DNA of 38,159 nt, from the NCBI GenBank assembly GCA_000276965.1, contig AKKQ01000013.1, forward strand, positions 1 through 38,159, written 5' to 3'. The translations under genes were made by a program, and so were the position numbers. Every line of letters starts with the position of its first letter. The stretch's first letter is position 1. Source of the DNA: Thiovulum sp. ES. GTDB taxonomy: Bacteria; Campylobacterota; Campylobacteria; Campylobacterales; Thiovulaceae. The notes under the pieces are model-generated. The model ran no database searches. It was not told where the DNA came from and was given only the letters and a program-made list of their open reading frames with translations. Below, piece by piece: positions 16,117 through 24,681 of the stretch.

Positions 16117-16435
16117 GCAAAGCATCTTCAATATTCAAAGCTGTTTTGAAACTTACCTCATCAACAAAATTAAAGATCATCGAGGCATTCGAAACAGTAA
16201 AACCGCAAAGAATTGATGAAATATTTCCGATTTTGAAAAAATCTACAAACCGCTCCAGCCACTCAATATCTTTAGAGAGGATAAATTCTAGTTTTCCAAT
16301 ATCGATAACAATTTTATGCAACTCAAAGTCTAAAACAACTTTTTGTAATTCCATTCCAAAATCACTATTTTTTCTATCACTCTCCTCTAAAATTACAACA
16401 AGAACATCTTTTGACTTGTAGTAACTACTATCCAT
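16097..16435 (-). CDS. STAS-domain protein
   Basis: A 112-residue single-domain protein. VLVVILEESDR, the central KIVIDIGKLEFILSKDIEWL and SSILCGFTVSNASMIFNFV follow the beta-alpha pattern of STAS (anti-anti-sigma factor) domains. The Ser or Thr that is usually phosphorylated is expected near LEFILSKD, but the match is loose. It lies between an RsbS/RsbR-like STAS gene (8-base overlap) and an RsbT-like kinase gene, which is the main support for a partner-switching role. Confidence 0.68.
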   Translation of the reverse strand: MDSSYYKSKDVLVVILEESDRKNSDFGMELQKVVLDFELHKIVIDIGKLEFILSKDIEWLERFVDFFKIGNISSILCGFTVSNASMIFNFVDEVSFKTALNIEDALHAHRDK

Positions 16436-16868
16436 TAAGTTTCTTCATCACATAACCTGTTTTTTGATAAGCAAGTGAGAGTGCATTTTTAAGAGTTGCG
16501 GTTGTGATGAGATTTTCAATTTCAATTCCAAGATTCACCATTGTTTGTGCAATACTTGGTGAAATTCCTGAAATAATTGTTTCGCAACCCATCAATTTTG
16601 TCGCTTTTGTAATTTTAATAAGATGAGAAGCAACAGCACTATCAACAACAGAAATTCCTAAAATATCAAGAATAATAATTTTTGTCTCATTTGTTTTGAT
16701 GTTATAAAGCATATCTTCCATAAGCTTTTGACTCTTTGCAGAATCTATAAGTCCGATAAGTGGGACCATTGCGATGTCGTCAGCGACATCTAAAACTGGA
16801 ATTCCTGCATTCAATAGTTGTCCTTGTAACTCTTCAATTTTGTTTGTATCTAGTTGTGAAATCGGCAA
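16428..16868 (-). CDS. RsbS/RsbR-type STAS protein
   Basis: A protein of 146 residues closely following the RsbR/RsbS STAS pattern: VLDVADDIAMVPLIGLIDS, IKTNETKIIILDILGISVVD, SAVASHLIKITKATKLMGCE and TIISGISPSIAQTMVNLGIE. The Ser in VVDSAVASH sits where RsbT-type kinases phosphorylate relatives. The open frame continues upstream, but TTG at 16868 has AAAGGAG five bases before it and fits a stand-alone STAS protein. It is first of three overlapping genes (STAS, STAS, HATPase) and divergent from tatD. Confidence 0.8.
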   Translation of the reverse strand: MPISQLDTNKIEELQGQLLNAGIPVLDVADDIAMVPLIGLIDSAKSQKLMEDMLYNIKTNETKIIILDILGISVVDSAVASHLIKITKATKLMGCETIISGISPSIAQTMVNLGIEIENLITTATLKNALSLAYQKTGYVMKKLNG

Positions 16869-16986
16869 AAAAACTCCTTTTACTCCATAAATATATTTTA
16901 AAAATATATCAGAAATTAAAAAAGTTCTATTTTTATTCAAACAAGAATTCTGTAAAATGATAAGAGTTAATTTAGAGGATAATAAA

Positions 16987-17760
16987 ATGTTGATTGATAC
17001 ACATGTCCATCTTGACAATGAGAAGTTTGAAAAAGATTACAATGAGATGTTTAAACGAGCGATAGATGGTGGAGTTGAAAAATTTATAATTCCTGGAGCA
17101 GATCCAAAAGATTTGGTAAAAGCAATTGAGCTTTCAAAAAATGAGAGTGTCTTTTTTGCAGTTGGTGTTCATCCGTATCACATTGATGATTGGGATGAAA
17201 CTATTTTTGAAAAAGTATCAAATCCAAAATGTGTAGCAGTTGGTGAATGTGGTTTAGACTATTTCCGATTACCTGAAGATAAAGTTGAAAAAGAGAAAGT
17301 TATCGAAAAACAGAAAGAGATTTTCCGAAAACAGATCAGAATTGCTAAAAAATTTAAAAAACCAATTATTGTGCATATTCGAGAGGCAAGTGAAGATGCA
17401 AAACAGATTTTATTAGAAGAGAACGGCGATGAGGTCGGAGGAGTTTTGCACTGTTACAATGCGGATAGAACACTTTTAGATTTAGCAGATAGTAATTTCT
17501 ATTTTGGAATTGGTGGAGTTGTTACATTTAAAAATGGAAAAAGATTACAAGCTGTTTTGCCAGATATTCCACGAGAAAAATTATTACTTGAAACAGATGC
17601 CCCATATTTAACACCTCATCCACATCGAGGCGAAAGAAACGAACCTTTTTACACAACTTTTATAGCTGAAAAAGTGGCTGAACTTCTAAATGAAAATATT
17701 GAAACAATTACAAATTTAACAACAAAAAATAGCGAGGAGATTTTTAAATTTCATGAATAA
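16987..17760 (+). CDS. tatD: TatD family metal-dependent deoxyribonuclease
   Basis: A 257-residue TIM-barrel hydrolase. Metal ligands are visible: THVHLD (His6, His8), the Glu in VGECGLDYF, His in IVHIREA, His in LHCYN, and Asp in ETDAPYLTP. The family cleaves DNA 3' ends and may act on damaged DNA or D-aminoacyl-tRNA. An in-frame ATG exists 30 bases upstream (16957), but the ATG at 16987 fits the family and has AGAGGAT before it. It carries a perfect CGATGAGGTCG and overlaps mltD by 8 bases. Confidence 0.92.
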   Translation: MLIDTHVHLDNEKFEKDYNEMFKRAIDGGVEKFIIPGADPKDLVKAIELSKNESVFFAVGVHPYHIDDWDETIFEKVSNPKCVAVGECGLDYFRLPEDKVEKEKVIEKQKEIFRKQIRIAKKFKKPIIVHIREASEDAKQILLEENGDEVGGVLHCYNADRTLLDLADSNFYFGIGGVVTFKNGKRLQAVLPDIPREKLLLETDAPYLTPHPHRGERNEPFYTTFIAEKVAELLNENIETITNLTTKNSEEIFKFHE

Positions 17761-18985
17761 ATTTATATTTTTACTCTTTCCAATTCTTCTTTTTGGAAAT
17801 TTATCTTTTGATAATAGTGTTGATAAACAGATAGAAATTTTAAGAAAATTTGATGTTGATAGCTCATTTTTAAACAATAAACATTTTCAAGACAAATTAA
17901 AAGAGTATAGAACTGATATTAGAAAAGTATATTTTTTTAAAGCTCTAAGTAAAGCTGTTTTATCCTTACCAACAATTAAAAAAATTCTTTCTGAGTCTCG
18001 TATTCCAAATGAGTTTTTATATTTAGCGATGGCAGAGTCGCAACTGAAAACAAAAGCTTATTCAAATAAAAGAGCTGCGGGAATGTGGCAATTTATTCCT
18101 GAAACTGCTCGACTTTATGATTTAAGAATTGATCGCTTTATTGACGAGAGATTAGATATTGTTAAATCAACAAATGTAGCAATTCAGTTTTTAACAGATA
18201 TGCACAAACAATTTGGAAAGTGGTATCTTGCTGCAATAGCTTACAATTGTGGCGAAGGTGCTTTGCGAAGAGCAATTGCAAAAGCTGGAACAGATGATTT
18301 GGAAATTTTAATAAATCCAGATAATCATCTTTTACCAAGAGAGAGCCGAAACTACATTCGTAAGATTCTCTCTTTTGCAATTCTTGAGCAGAGTGAAGAC
18401 CTTTTCTCTTCAGAATACACTTATCTTTTAAATATTGGAAACACTTCATCACTTGCAACCGTTGAAATTGGTGGCGGTGAAACTCTCTCTCGTGTCGCTT
18501 CTCTTATTGGAATGGAAGAGGATGAGCTTATAAATTTAAACACACATATTTTGAAAAGAATTACTCCACTTGATGATAAAAAATATTCTATTCATATTCC
18601 TAGACATAAATTGCCTGTTTTTAGAAAAATGTATCATGAAGTTACAGAAAATGGTTTAGTTTATGTTGTGAAAAGTGGAGACTCGCTCTATGAAATTGGA
18701 CATAGATTTGGAATACCGTATCGAGAGATACAAAAACGAAATGCACTCTTAAACAGCAACCTCTTTATTGGACAAAAACTTATAATTCCAATCGTGTATA
18801 ATTCGGAGTCGGAGAAAGAGAGTAAAGTAGTTAGATTTGCGAAACAGAGTGAATACAATGTTCAGCGAGGCGACACACTCTATTCAATTGCAAGAGAATT
18901 TCGTATAGATGTTGAAAGTCTTATGGAAAAAAATAACCTGCACTCTCCAACAATTCAGATAGGAGAAAAATTAATTGTTGAATAA
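17753..18985 (+). CDS. mltD: membrane-bound lytic murein transglycosylase D with two LysM domains
   Basis: A 410-residue protein. After a signal peptide (MNKFIFLLFPILLFG) comes an SLT domain with catalytic Glu95 in LAMAESQLKTKAYSNKRAAG, then MWQFIPETARLYDLRID and AYNCGEGALRRAI. Two LysM peptidoglycan-binding domains end it (304-346 and 368-410). It cuts the glycan backbone with formation of 1,6-anhydro ends. No lipobox Cys is present, unlike the E. coli lipoprotein. Its stop overlaps the start of rlpA, another septal wall enzyme family. Confidence 0.93.
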   Translation: MNKFIFLLFPILLFGNLSFDNSVDKQIEILRKFDVDSSFLNNKHFQDKLKEYRTDIRKVYFFKALSKAVLSLPTIKKILSESRIPNEFLYLAMAESQLKTKAYSNKRAAGMWQFIPETARLYDLRIDRFIDERLDIVKSTNVAIQFLTDMHKQFGKWYLAAIAYNCGEGALRRAIAKAGTDDLEILINPDNHLLPRESRNYIRKILSFAILEQSEDLFSSEYTYLLNIGNTSSLATVEIGGGETLSRVASLIGMEEDELINLNTHILKRITPLDDKKYSIHIPRHKLPVFRKMYHEVTENGLVYVVKSGDSLYEIGHRFGIPYREIQKRNALLNSNLFIGQKLIIPIVYNSESEKESKVVRFAKQSEYNVQRGDTLYSIAREFRIDVESLMEKNNLHSPTIQIGEKLIVE

Positions 18986-20117
18986 AATATTGCTTTTTAC
19001 TGTATCTTTACTGTTTTTAAGTTCTTGCGGTGGAGATATTCCTAACCCTCTAAAGTCTGATGAGGTCGTGGAAAATGAAAAAGTTCCAGTAGGAAAAAAG
19101 TATCGTGGTTTTGCTCGATGGAATGAGGAGTATATGGAGGGTGAAATTGGAATTACAAATGAACTTTTCAATATGAATTATATTACAGCTTCTCATAGAA
19201 CTTTACCAATTGACACAATGCTTTTTGTAAAAAGTCTTGAGAAAGATAGAAGTATTATTGTTCGTATTTCATCGAACAGCATGAGAGAAAATGATATTGC
19301 TCTTGAACTCTCAAAAATGACATCTGAAAGATTAGGAATTTTTGGAGATGAAACAGCTCTTGTTGAATACAAAGTTATTGGATATGAGCAGAAATTTGAC
19401 GAAAATTATTTAGCTGGAGATGTGAAATTACCAAGTCCAGATAGTGCTAAAAATATAGAGGCAATTCTTGAAGAGAATAGCGAACAGAGTGAAGAGGATA
19501 AAGCGGATTTTGTTTTAACAAAAGTCGAACTCGACAACACAATTGTTGATGAAGAGATTGAGATTAAAGAGACTCCGCAAACTGAGAACAATGAAAGCAA
19601 GATAGAAAACAAAACTGAAATTAGTGCTACTCTCTCAATTATTAGAAATAGCGATTTAGATAGTGATAATGATTTAGAAGTTGAGTTACCAAAAGCAAAT
19701 GAAGATTTTCAAGAATCAAATAACACTTATGAACTCTCTGATTTTAAAGTTATAAATAACGATGAGGTCTCTGAAAAAAGTGAAGTAATTGAACAAAACA
19801 CAACCTCATCCGTAGAAAATAATGAAACAAATAAGACAGTTGTTGAGAAAAAACCAGTTAAAACAGAATACAAACGAGTCTATTATGTTCAGCTTGGTGC
19901 TTATGAATCTTTAGAGAGAGCTGAAAGTTTTATTAAAGAGAAAAATGTAACAATGCCCGAACCTCTTAAAATAATTGTTAGAGAAGATGGAAATTTCTTT
20001 AAAGTTTGGGTTTCTGGTTTTACTAATGAAGATGGAGCTAGAAAATTCTCATCTGAAAAAAAATATTTTGATTCATCTTTCCTTGTTTGGCGAGAAGAGG
20101 AGGTTATTATCGAATGA
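18975..20117 (+). CDS. rlpA: RlpA-like lipoprotein with SPOR domain
   Basis: A 380-residue lipoprotein with signal peptide LLFTVSLLFLSSCGG, whose lipobox Cys is near residue 17. A double-psi beta-barrel follows (about 40-135: YRGFARWNEEYMEGEIGITN, MNYITASHRTLPIDTMLFV). Next is a long acidic, low-complexity linker of about 160 residues and a C-terminal SPOR domain (YYVQLGAYESLERAESFI) that binds denuded glycan at the septum. The His of the barrel is kept, but the usual NDRGPF-type loop is replaced by SSNSMREND, so lytic activity is doubtful. The start is TTG 9 bases after AGGAG, inside the end of mltD. Confidence 0.85.
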   Translation: MLNKILLFTVSLLFLSSCGGDIPNPLKSDEVVENEKVPVGKKYRGFARWNEEYMEGEIGITNELFNMNYITASHRTLPIDTMLFVKSLEKDRSIIVRISSNSMRENDIALELSKMTSERLGIFGDETALVEYKVIGYEQKFDENYLAGDVKLPSPDSAKNIEAILEENSEQSEEDKADFVLTKVELDNTIVDEEIEIKETPQTENNESKIENKTEISATLSIIRNSDLDSDNDLEVELPKANEDFQESNNTYELSDFKVINNDEVSEKSEVIEQNTTSSVENNETNKTVVEKKPVKTEYKRVYYVQLGAYESLERAESFIKEKNVTMPEPLKIIVREDGNFFKVWVSGFTNEDGARKFSSEKKYFDSSFLVWREEEVIIE

Positions 20118-20692
20118 AAATAGAACAGAAACGAAATACAAAAGAGACCCAAGTCTCATTAGAATTAGATTTTAATGGAGATGGAAATTTTAAAATAGAT
20201 TCTGGTGTTGGTTTTTTTGATCATATGCTAGAAGCTCTATCAAAACACTCTCTTATTGATTTTAATTTAAAAGCGGTCGGCGATACTCATATTGATGATC
20301 ATCACACTGTTGAAGATGTTGGAATTGTTATTGGAGAAGCTTTTGCAAAAGGAGTTTATCCCGCAAAAGGAATTGAGCGATATGGAAATGCAACAGTTGT
20401 TATGGACGAAGCTTCTGTAACTTGTGATTTGGATATTAGCAACAGACCATTTTTACACTTTGATTTAGGTGATTTAGATGGCAAAGTTGGAAATTTTGAT
20501 GTTGAACTTGTTGAAGAGTTTTTTCGTGCTTTTGTTCTAAACAGCAGAATTACTTTACACCTTGTTTTAAATCGTGGTAAAAATCGACACCATATCATTG
20601 AAGCATCTTTTAAGGCTCTCGCGGTTGCTCTTCGTCGTGCTTTATCAAAAAATGAGAAACTTAAAATTCCCTCTACAAAAGGTGTGATTTAG
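20114..20692 (+). CDS. hisB: imidazoleglycerol-phosphate dehydratase
   Basis: A 192-residue monofunctional HisB. FFDHMLEALSKHS, DDHHTVEDVGI, and later HFDLGDLDGKVGNF and NRGKNRHHIIEASFKA carry the His/Glu manganese ligands. It performs the sixth histidine step (loss of water from imidazoleglycerol phosphate). The ATG at 20114 overlaps the rlpA stop (ATGA) and has AGGAGG upstream. Its place between envelope genes is typical for this group of bacteria. Confidence 0.95.
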   Translation: MKIEQKRNTKETQVSLELDFNGDGNFKIDSGVGFFDHMLEALSKHSLIDFNLKAVGDTHIDDHHTVEDVGIVIGEAFAKGVYPAKGIERYGNATVVMDEASVTCDLDISNRPFLHFDLGDLDGKVGNFDVELVEEFFRAFVLNSRITLHLVLNRGKNRHHIIEASFKALAVALRRALSKNEKLKIPSTKGVI

Positions 20693-20693
20693 A

Positions 20694-21215
20694 ATGAGTA
20701 AATTGACCATTTTTATCTCTCTTATTTTTATTTTTAATCTGGCAATCTATCTTTTTACGGGATATGATTTAGATTTAAAAAATATAACAGTTGAGCAAAA
20801 GAATCCTCAAATTATTTTGAGAGATTTTAAACTTTTAGAAATTGATAAAAATGGTGCAGTTAAAACAACTCTTTCAGGAACTAGAGGTTTGAGTTATAAA
20901 GATGGAGTTTATAAAATAAAATCTATAACTCTTCTTTCTGTGAATTTTGCAACAGTTGAAACAGTCTCTGGAGACTATGCTTTTTACAGAGACAAGAGTC
21001 TTGATATTTCTGGAAATGTAAAATACAGCAGGTCTGATGGTTCTGAACTTGAGACAAACCGTCTCTCTTATCATGTAAAAGATAATATGTTTCATATTCC
21101 AAACGATTTTATTTTTAAGATGAGTAATACAATTGTTCGTGGAAATAGCCTCTATATTATGCGGAACACAGGAATTATAAATGCTGAAAATATACAGGCT
21201 ACTTTAACACGGTAA
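20694..21215 (+). CDS. lptC: LptC-like lipopolysaccharide export protein
   Basis: A 173-residue protein with an N-terminal membrane helix (about 4-20, IFISLIFIFNLAIYLF) and a beta-jellyroll-like periplasmic domain (LRDFKLLEIDKNGAVKTTLSG, YHVKDNMFHIPNDFIFK). Position right before lptA and the fold pattern support LptC, which passes LPS from the inner-membrane LptBFG complex to LptA. It starts one base after hisB. The kdsC gene that often lies between hisB and lptC in relatives is missing. Confidence 0.82.
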   Translation: MSKLTIFISLIFIFNLAIYLFTGYDLDLKNITVEQKNPQIILRDFKLLEIDKNGAVKTTLSGTRGLSYKDGVYKIKSITLLSVNFATVETVSGDYAFYRDKSLDISGNVKYSRSDGSELETNRLSYHVKDNMFHIPNDFIFKMSNTIVRGNSLYIMRNTGIINAENIQATLTR

Positions 21216-21224
21216 AGGTTTTAA

Positions 21225-21701
21225 ATGTTAAAAATATATACTATTTTGCTCTTTGGGTTTCTCTCCCTCCTTTTTGGTTCAAGCGAGGAAGTCCGAATCG
21301 AAGCAAATATATTTGAAGTTAATGAGAAAGACAAGATTTCAATTTTTAGCGGTGAAGTAAAAATTAGAAAGGGTCGAGATGAGTTGAACTCTTCTGTTCT
21401 AAAAATATATTTTGATGAAGAGAACCAGCCAGAAAGATACGAAATCTTGAACAGTGTATCTTTTAAAATTCATCTCAAAGAGAACTCCACATATTTAGGA
21501 AAAGCAGAAAAAGTAAATCTTTTTCCAAAAACAGATAAATATATCTTTTCAAAAGATGTTGAAATATATGAAATTGAAACTGGTCGAAAAATAGAGGGGG
21601 ATAATGTCTCTCTTGATGGAGAATCTGGTAGTGCTAGAATTGTTGGTGGAAGCAAAAAACCCGTTGTTATGAGTTTTAAAGTCGAAGGAAAAGAGGAGTA
21701 A
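21225..21701 (+). CDS. lptA: LPS transport periplasmic protein LptA
   Basis: A 158-residue protein with a signal peptide (MLKIYTILLFGFLSLLFG) and an OstA/LptA jellyroll (EVRIEANIFEVNEKDKISIF then SGEVKIRKGRDELNSSVLKI). LptA monomers form a bridge that carries LPS across the periplasm to LptD. It sits 9 bases after lptC with AAAGG before the ATG. About 70 bases of AT-rich sequence separate it from tolB. Confidence 0.85.
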   Translation: MLKIYTILLFGFLSLLFGSSEEVRIEANIFEVNEKDKISIFSGEVKIRKGRDELNSSVLKIYFDEENQPERYEILNSVSFKIHLKENSTYLGKAEKVNLFPKTDKYIFSKDVEIYEIETGRKIEGDNVSLDGESGSARIVGGSKKPVVMSFKVEGKEE

Positions 21702-21788
21702 AAAACTCTACACTAAATTTTTCAGATAGGTTTTATCAAAAAATTGCATATGTGATAAACTTTGAGAAAAATTTTAGGAGTAGTATAT

Positions 21789-23060
21789 TTGAAAAAAATA
21801 GTTTTATTTGTTCTATTTTCGATAACTCTTTGGAGTGCAGACTCTACAATTGAAGTGATAAAAAAGGTGAATCAACTTACACCTATTGTTGTTGAAGATG
21901 CAACTGAAAATCCAGAAATTCAATATTTATCAGAAAAATTCCACCGAGTTTTAGTAAATGATTTAAAAGTTTTAACACTTTTTGATGTCAAAGAGAACAG
22001 AGAAAAAACCTCTATTCAAAGTAATAGCCCCGAGTTTAAAAATAGAGAAATATTATATGTTGTGAAATATAAACTCTCGCTTGATGAACTTAAAAGAGTT
22101 GTAGGAGAAATTAAACTTGTTCATTCAGGTTTAAAAAAAGAGCTTTTTCATAAAAAATACACAATTGGAAAAGAGGAACTCTACCCTTTTTTAGCACACA
22201 AAATAACTTCAAATTTGAACGAACATTTTAAAATGCCAAAAATTGATTGGCTTACAAAATATGTCGTTTTTTCAAGATACACAAAACCGAAACACAGTGA
22301 AATTGTTATCGGTGATTACACCCTAACTTATATGAAAACTGTTGTAAAAAATGGTCTAAACCTATTTCCAAAGTGGGCAGACAGCGAACAGAATGAGTTC
22401 TATTTTACAAATTACAACAACAGTGTTCCAACTCTCTACAAAATGAATTACAAAACTGGTGAAGTTAAAAAGATTCTTTCAAGCGAAGGAATGCTTGTTT
22501 GCTCTGATGTATCAAAAGATGGGAAAAAACTCCTCCTAACTCTAGCAAAAAATGGACAACCAGATATTTATCTCCACAATTTAGAGACTGGCGAACAGAA
22601 TGCACTAACAAATTACAGCGGAATCGATGTTTCAGCAAATTTTATTGAAGATGAAAATCGTTTCACTTTTGTTTCTGATCGACTTGGATACCCAAATATT
22701 TTTGCACAACATATCGATGATTTTAATGGAACAACAACGGAACAGCTTGTCTATTATGGAAAAAACAATAACTCCTGCACATCACATGAAAAATATATTG
22801 TTTATAGTAGTCGAGAGAGTCATGATGCTTTTGAAAAAAATACTTTTAATTTGCATCTAATTTCAACAGACACAAATTTTGTTCGACGACTCACAGCGAC
22901 TGGCATGAATCAGTTTCCAAAATTCTCTCCTGATGGTGGTTCAATCCTCTTTATTAAAGAGTTCCAAAATCAGAGTTCTCTCGGAATTATTAGACTTGAA
23001 TATAATGAAAACTTTCTTTTTCCTCTAAGTATTGGCAAAATACAAAGTATTGATTGGTAA
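21789..23060 (+). CDS. tolB: Tol-Pal system beta-propeller protein TolB
   Basis: A 423-residue periplasmic protein: signal peptide (MKKIVLFVLFSITLWS), an N-terminal alpha/beta domain and a C-terminal propeller with WD40-like PD40 repeats (FPKWADSEQNEFYFTNYNNS, DVSKDGKKLLLTLAKNGQPD, FPKFSPDGGSILFIKEF). TolB links the inner-membrane TolQRA motor to Pal during envelope constriction. The frame is open from 21762, but TTG at 21789 starts the signal peptide and has AGGAG 8 bases before it. tolQRA are not in this window. Confidence 0.93.
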   Translation: MKKIVLFVLFSITLWSADSTIEVIKKVNQLTPIVVEDATENPEIQYLSEKFHRVLVNDLKVLTLFDVKENREKTSIQSNSPEFKNREILYVVKYKLSLDELKRVVGEIKLVHSGLKKELFHKKYTIGKEELYPFLAHKITSNLNEHFKMPKIDWLTKYVVFSRYTKPKHSEIVIGDYTLTYMKTVVKNGLNLFPKWADSEQNEFYFTNYNNSVPTLYKMNYKTGEVKKILSSEGMLVCSDVSKDGKKLLLTLAKNGQPDIYLHNLETGEQNALTNYSGIDVSANFIEDENRFTFVSDRLGYPNIFAQHIDDFNGTTTEQLVYYGKNNNSCTSHEKYIVYSSRESHDAFEKNTFNLHLISTDTNFVRRLTATGMNQFPKFSPDGGSILFIKEFQNQSSLGIIRLEYNENFLFPLSIGKIQSIDW

Positions 23061-23069
23061 GGAGATTTT

Positions 23070-23672
23070 ATGTTTTATTCTTTTTTAATTTCTATATTTC
23101 TTCTTTTTGCAGGTTGTGGTGATGATGCTATTCCAAATCCAGCAGTTTCTGAAAACAATGAGACTGAAGAGGATTTTATAATCGGCGATGAAAATGAGAC
23201 TCTGGAAACAGATGTTTTAAATGATGACCTCATCGCAGAAGCAATGGATATGGAGACAAATACAACGGAAGAGAATCCCGCTTTACAACTTGTCGATGAC
23301 ACTACCGAAGGAGTAAATACAATTTTTGAAAGCCTCTTTTTCAATTTTGATAGTTTCCAACTTTCTGAAGAGATGATGACTCTTTTGAAAAAGAATATTG
23401 AAATAATGGAGAAAGAGCGACTTCAGAAAAAAGGGATTATTATCGAGGGAAATTGCGATGAGTGGGGAACGGATGAGTATAATTATGCACTTGGTTTAAA
23501 ACGGGCAAAAGTTATACAAGAAGTTCTCATAATCGAAGGAATTCCAAAAGATAGAATTAGAATAGTTAGTTACGGAGAAAGTAACCCTATGTGTCTCGAA
23601 GATAATAGTGAATGTCGCTCAAAAAATCGTCGAGTAGATTTTAAATTGGAGGATAAATATGAAAAAGATTAG
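23070..23672 (+). CDS. pal: peptidoglycan-associated lipoprotein Pal
   Basis: A 200-residue lipoprotein: lipobox Cys16 in IFLLFAGCGDD, an acidic linker, and a C-terminal OmpA-like domain (FNFDSFQLSEEMMTLL, IIIEGNCDEWGTDEYNYALG, RAKVIQEVLIIEGIPKDRI, SKNRRVDFKL) that binds diaminopimelate in peptidoglycan. It anchors the outer membrane and partners TolB. TAAGGAGA precedes the ATG, and cpoB starts inside its last 14 bases. Confidence 0.94.
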   Translation: MFYSFLISIFLLFAGCGDDAIPNPAVSENNETEEDFIIGDENETLETDVLNDDLIAEAMDMETNTTEENPALQLVDDTTEGVNTIFESLFFNFDSFQLSEEMMTLLKKNIEIMEKERLQKKGIIIEGNCDEWGTDEYNYALGLKRAKVIQEVLIIEGIPKDRIRIVSYGESNPMCLEDNSECRSKNRRVDFKLEDKYEKD

Positions 23673-24681
23673 TTTATCAATTGCTCTTTCAGCTTCTCTT
23701 TTTGGTGAAGTTTCGGTTTTTGGTGCTGGTGATTTGGATTCAAAAAATCCTTATGGGTTGAGCAAAACAGAGAAGAAAATTGTTGAAAATCGCGATGCAA
23801 TTGAGAGTTTAGAGAAAAAAGATAGAAAGCTAGATTCCGATATTGATTCTCTTGAAGGAAACATAAAAGCTCTACAATCACTTATAAATTCAGTCGGAAA
23901 ACAGAACAATGAACACCGAACTAAAATTGATAAGTTGATGGAAGATTTGCGAGAAAATCATCTTATCACCGAAATAAAATACAAAGAGATTGCTGAAAAT
24001 ATAAACTCGACTAAAAACAAAGTTAAGCAGAGTGAAGTTGAGACAAAAAAGAGTCTGAATGTAAAAATCGAGGAGAGTTTTGCTCATGTCAATTCTGTTT
24101 TAGAGAAGCAAGAAAAGAGAATTGAGACGATTGATAAAAGTATTGAAAAAGATTTTCGAGAAATTCAGAAAAAACTGAAAACAATCCAGAAAAATTTAGA
24201 GAAAATTTCAAGTGAATATGTTTCTCAAAAACAGCTCGATTTTCTTGTCAATGAATTCAATACTTTCAAAAAGACTGTAATTGGCGAATTTGAAAATTTG
24301 GCAAAAACCCGAGACAATTATTACGATTTTTCAAAACATGACAATCCAGATATTTTTGATGAAGCGGAACGAATTTTCAATTTGGGTCAATACAAAGAGG
24401 CGATTCGATATTTCAAGCACCTCATCAGCAATCACTACAGACCTGCAACAGACAACTTTTTTATTGGACAAAGTTATTATTATTTGGGTGAATATGAACT
24501 CGCAATAACCCATTTTAAAGAGAGTGTTTCAATTTATGACAAAAGCAGTTTTATGCCGACTCTACTTTTGCATTCAGCAAAATCCCTCGAAAATCTTGGA
24601 CGAAAAGATGAAGCAAAAACTTTTTACACAATTTTAAAAACTCAATATTCGGATTCTCCTGAAAGTGCAAAAGTTCCATAA
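23659..24681 (+). CDS. cpoB: CpoB/YbgF-like coiled-coil and TPR protein
   Basis: A 340-residue periplasmic protein: signal peptide (MKKISLSIALSASLFGEVSV), a long charged coiled coil (about 40-210) and C-terminal TPR repeats (FDEAERIFNLGQYKEAIRYF, FIGQSYYYLGEYELAITHF, LHSAKSLENLGRKDEAKTFY). It coordinates wall synthesis with Tol-Pal. The coiled coil is much longer than in E. coli CpoB. It overlaps pal by 14 bases and the next gene by 17. Confidence 0.85.
   Translation: MKKISLSIALSASLFGEVSVFGAGDLDSKNPYGLSKTEKKIVENRDAIESLEKKDRKLDSDIDSLEGNIKALQSLINSVGKQNNEHRTKIDKLMEDLRENHLITEIKYKEIAENINSTKNKVKQSEVETKKSLNVKIEESFAHVNSVLEKQEKRIETIDKSIEKDFREIQKKLKTIQKNLEKISSEYVSQKQLDFLVNEFNTFKKTVIGEFENLAKTRDNYYDFSKHDNPDIFDEAERIFNLGQYKEAIRYFKHLISNHYRPATDNFFIGQSYYYLGEYELAITHFKESVSIYDKSSFMPTLLLHSAKSLENLGRKDEAKTFYTILKTQYSDSPESAKVP

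Noticed and set aside
16773-16790. Perfect inverted repeat GATGTCG-TCAG-CGACATC
   Set aside because: It lies inside the coding sequence of the STAS gene, with no T-run or regulatory context; probably chance.
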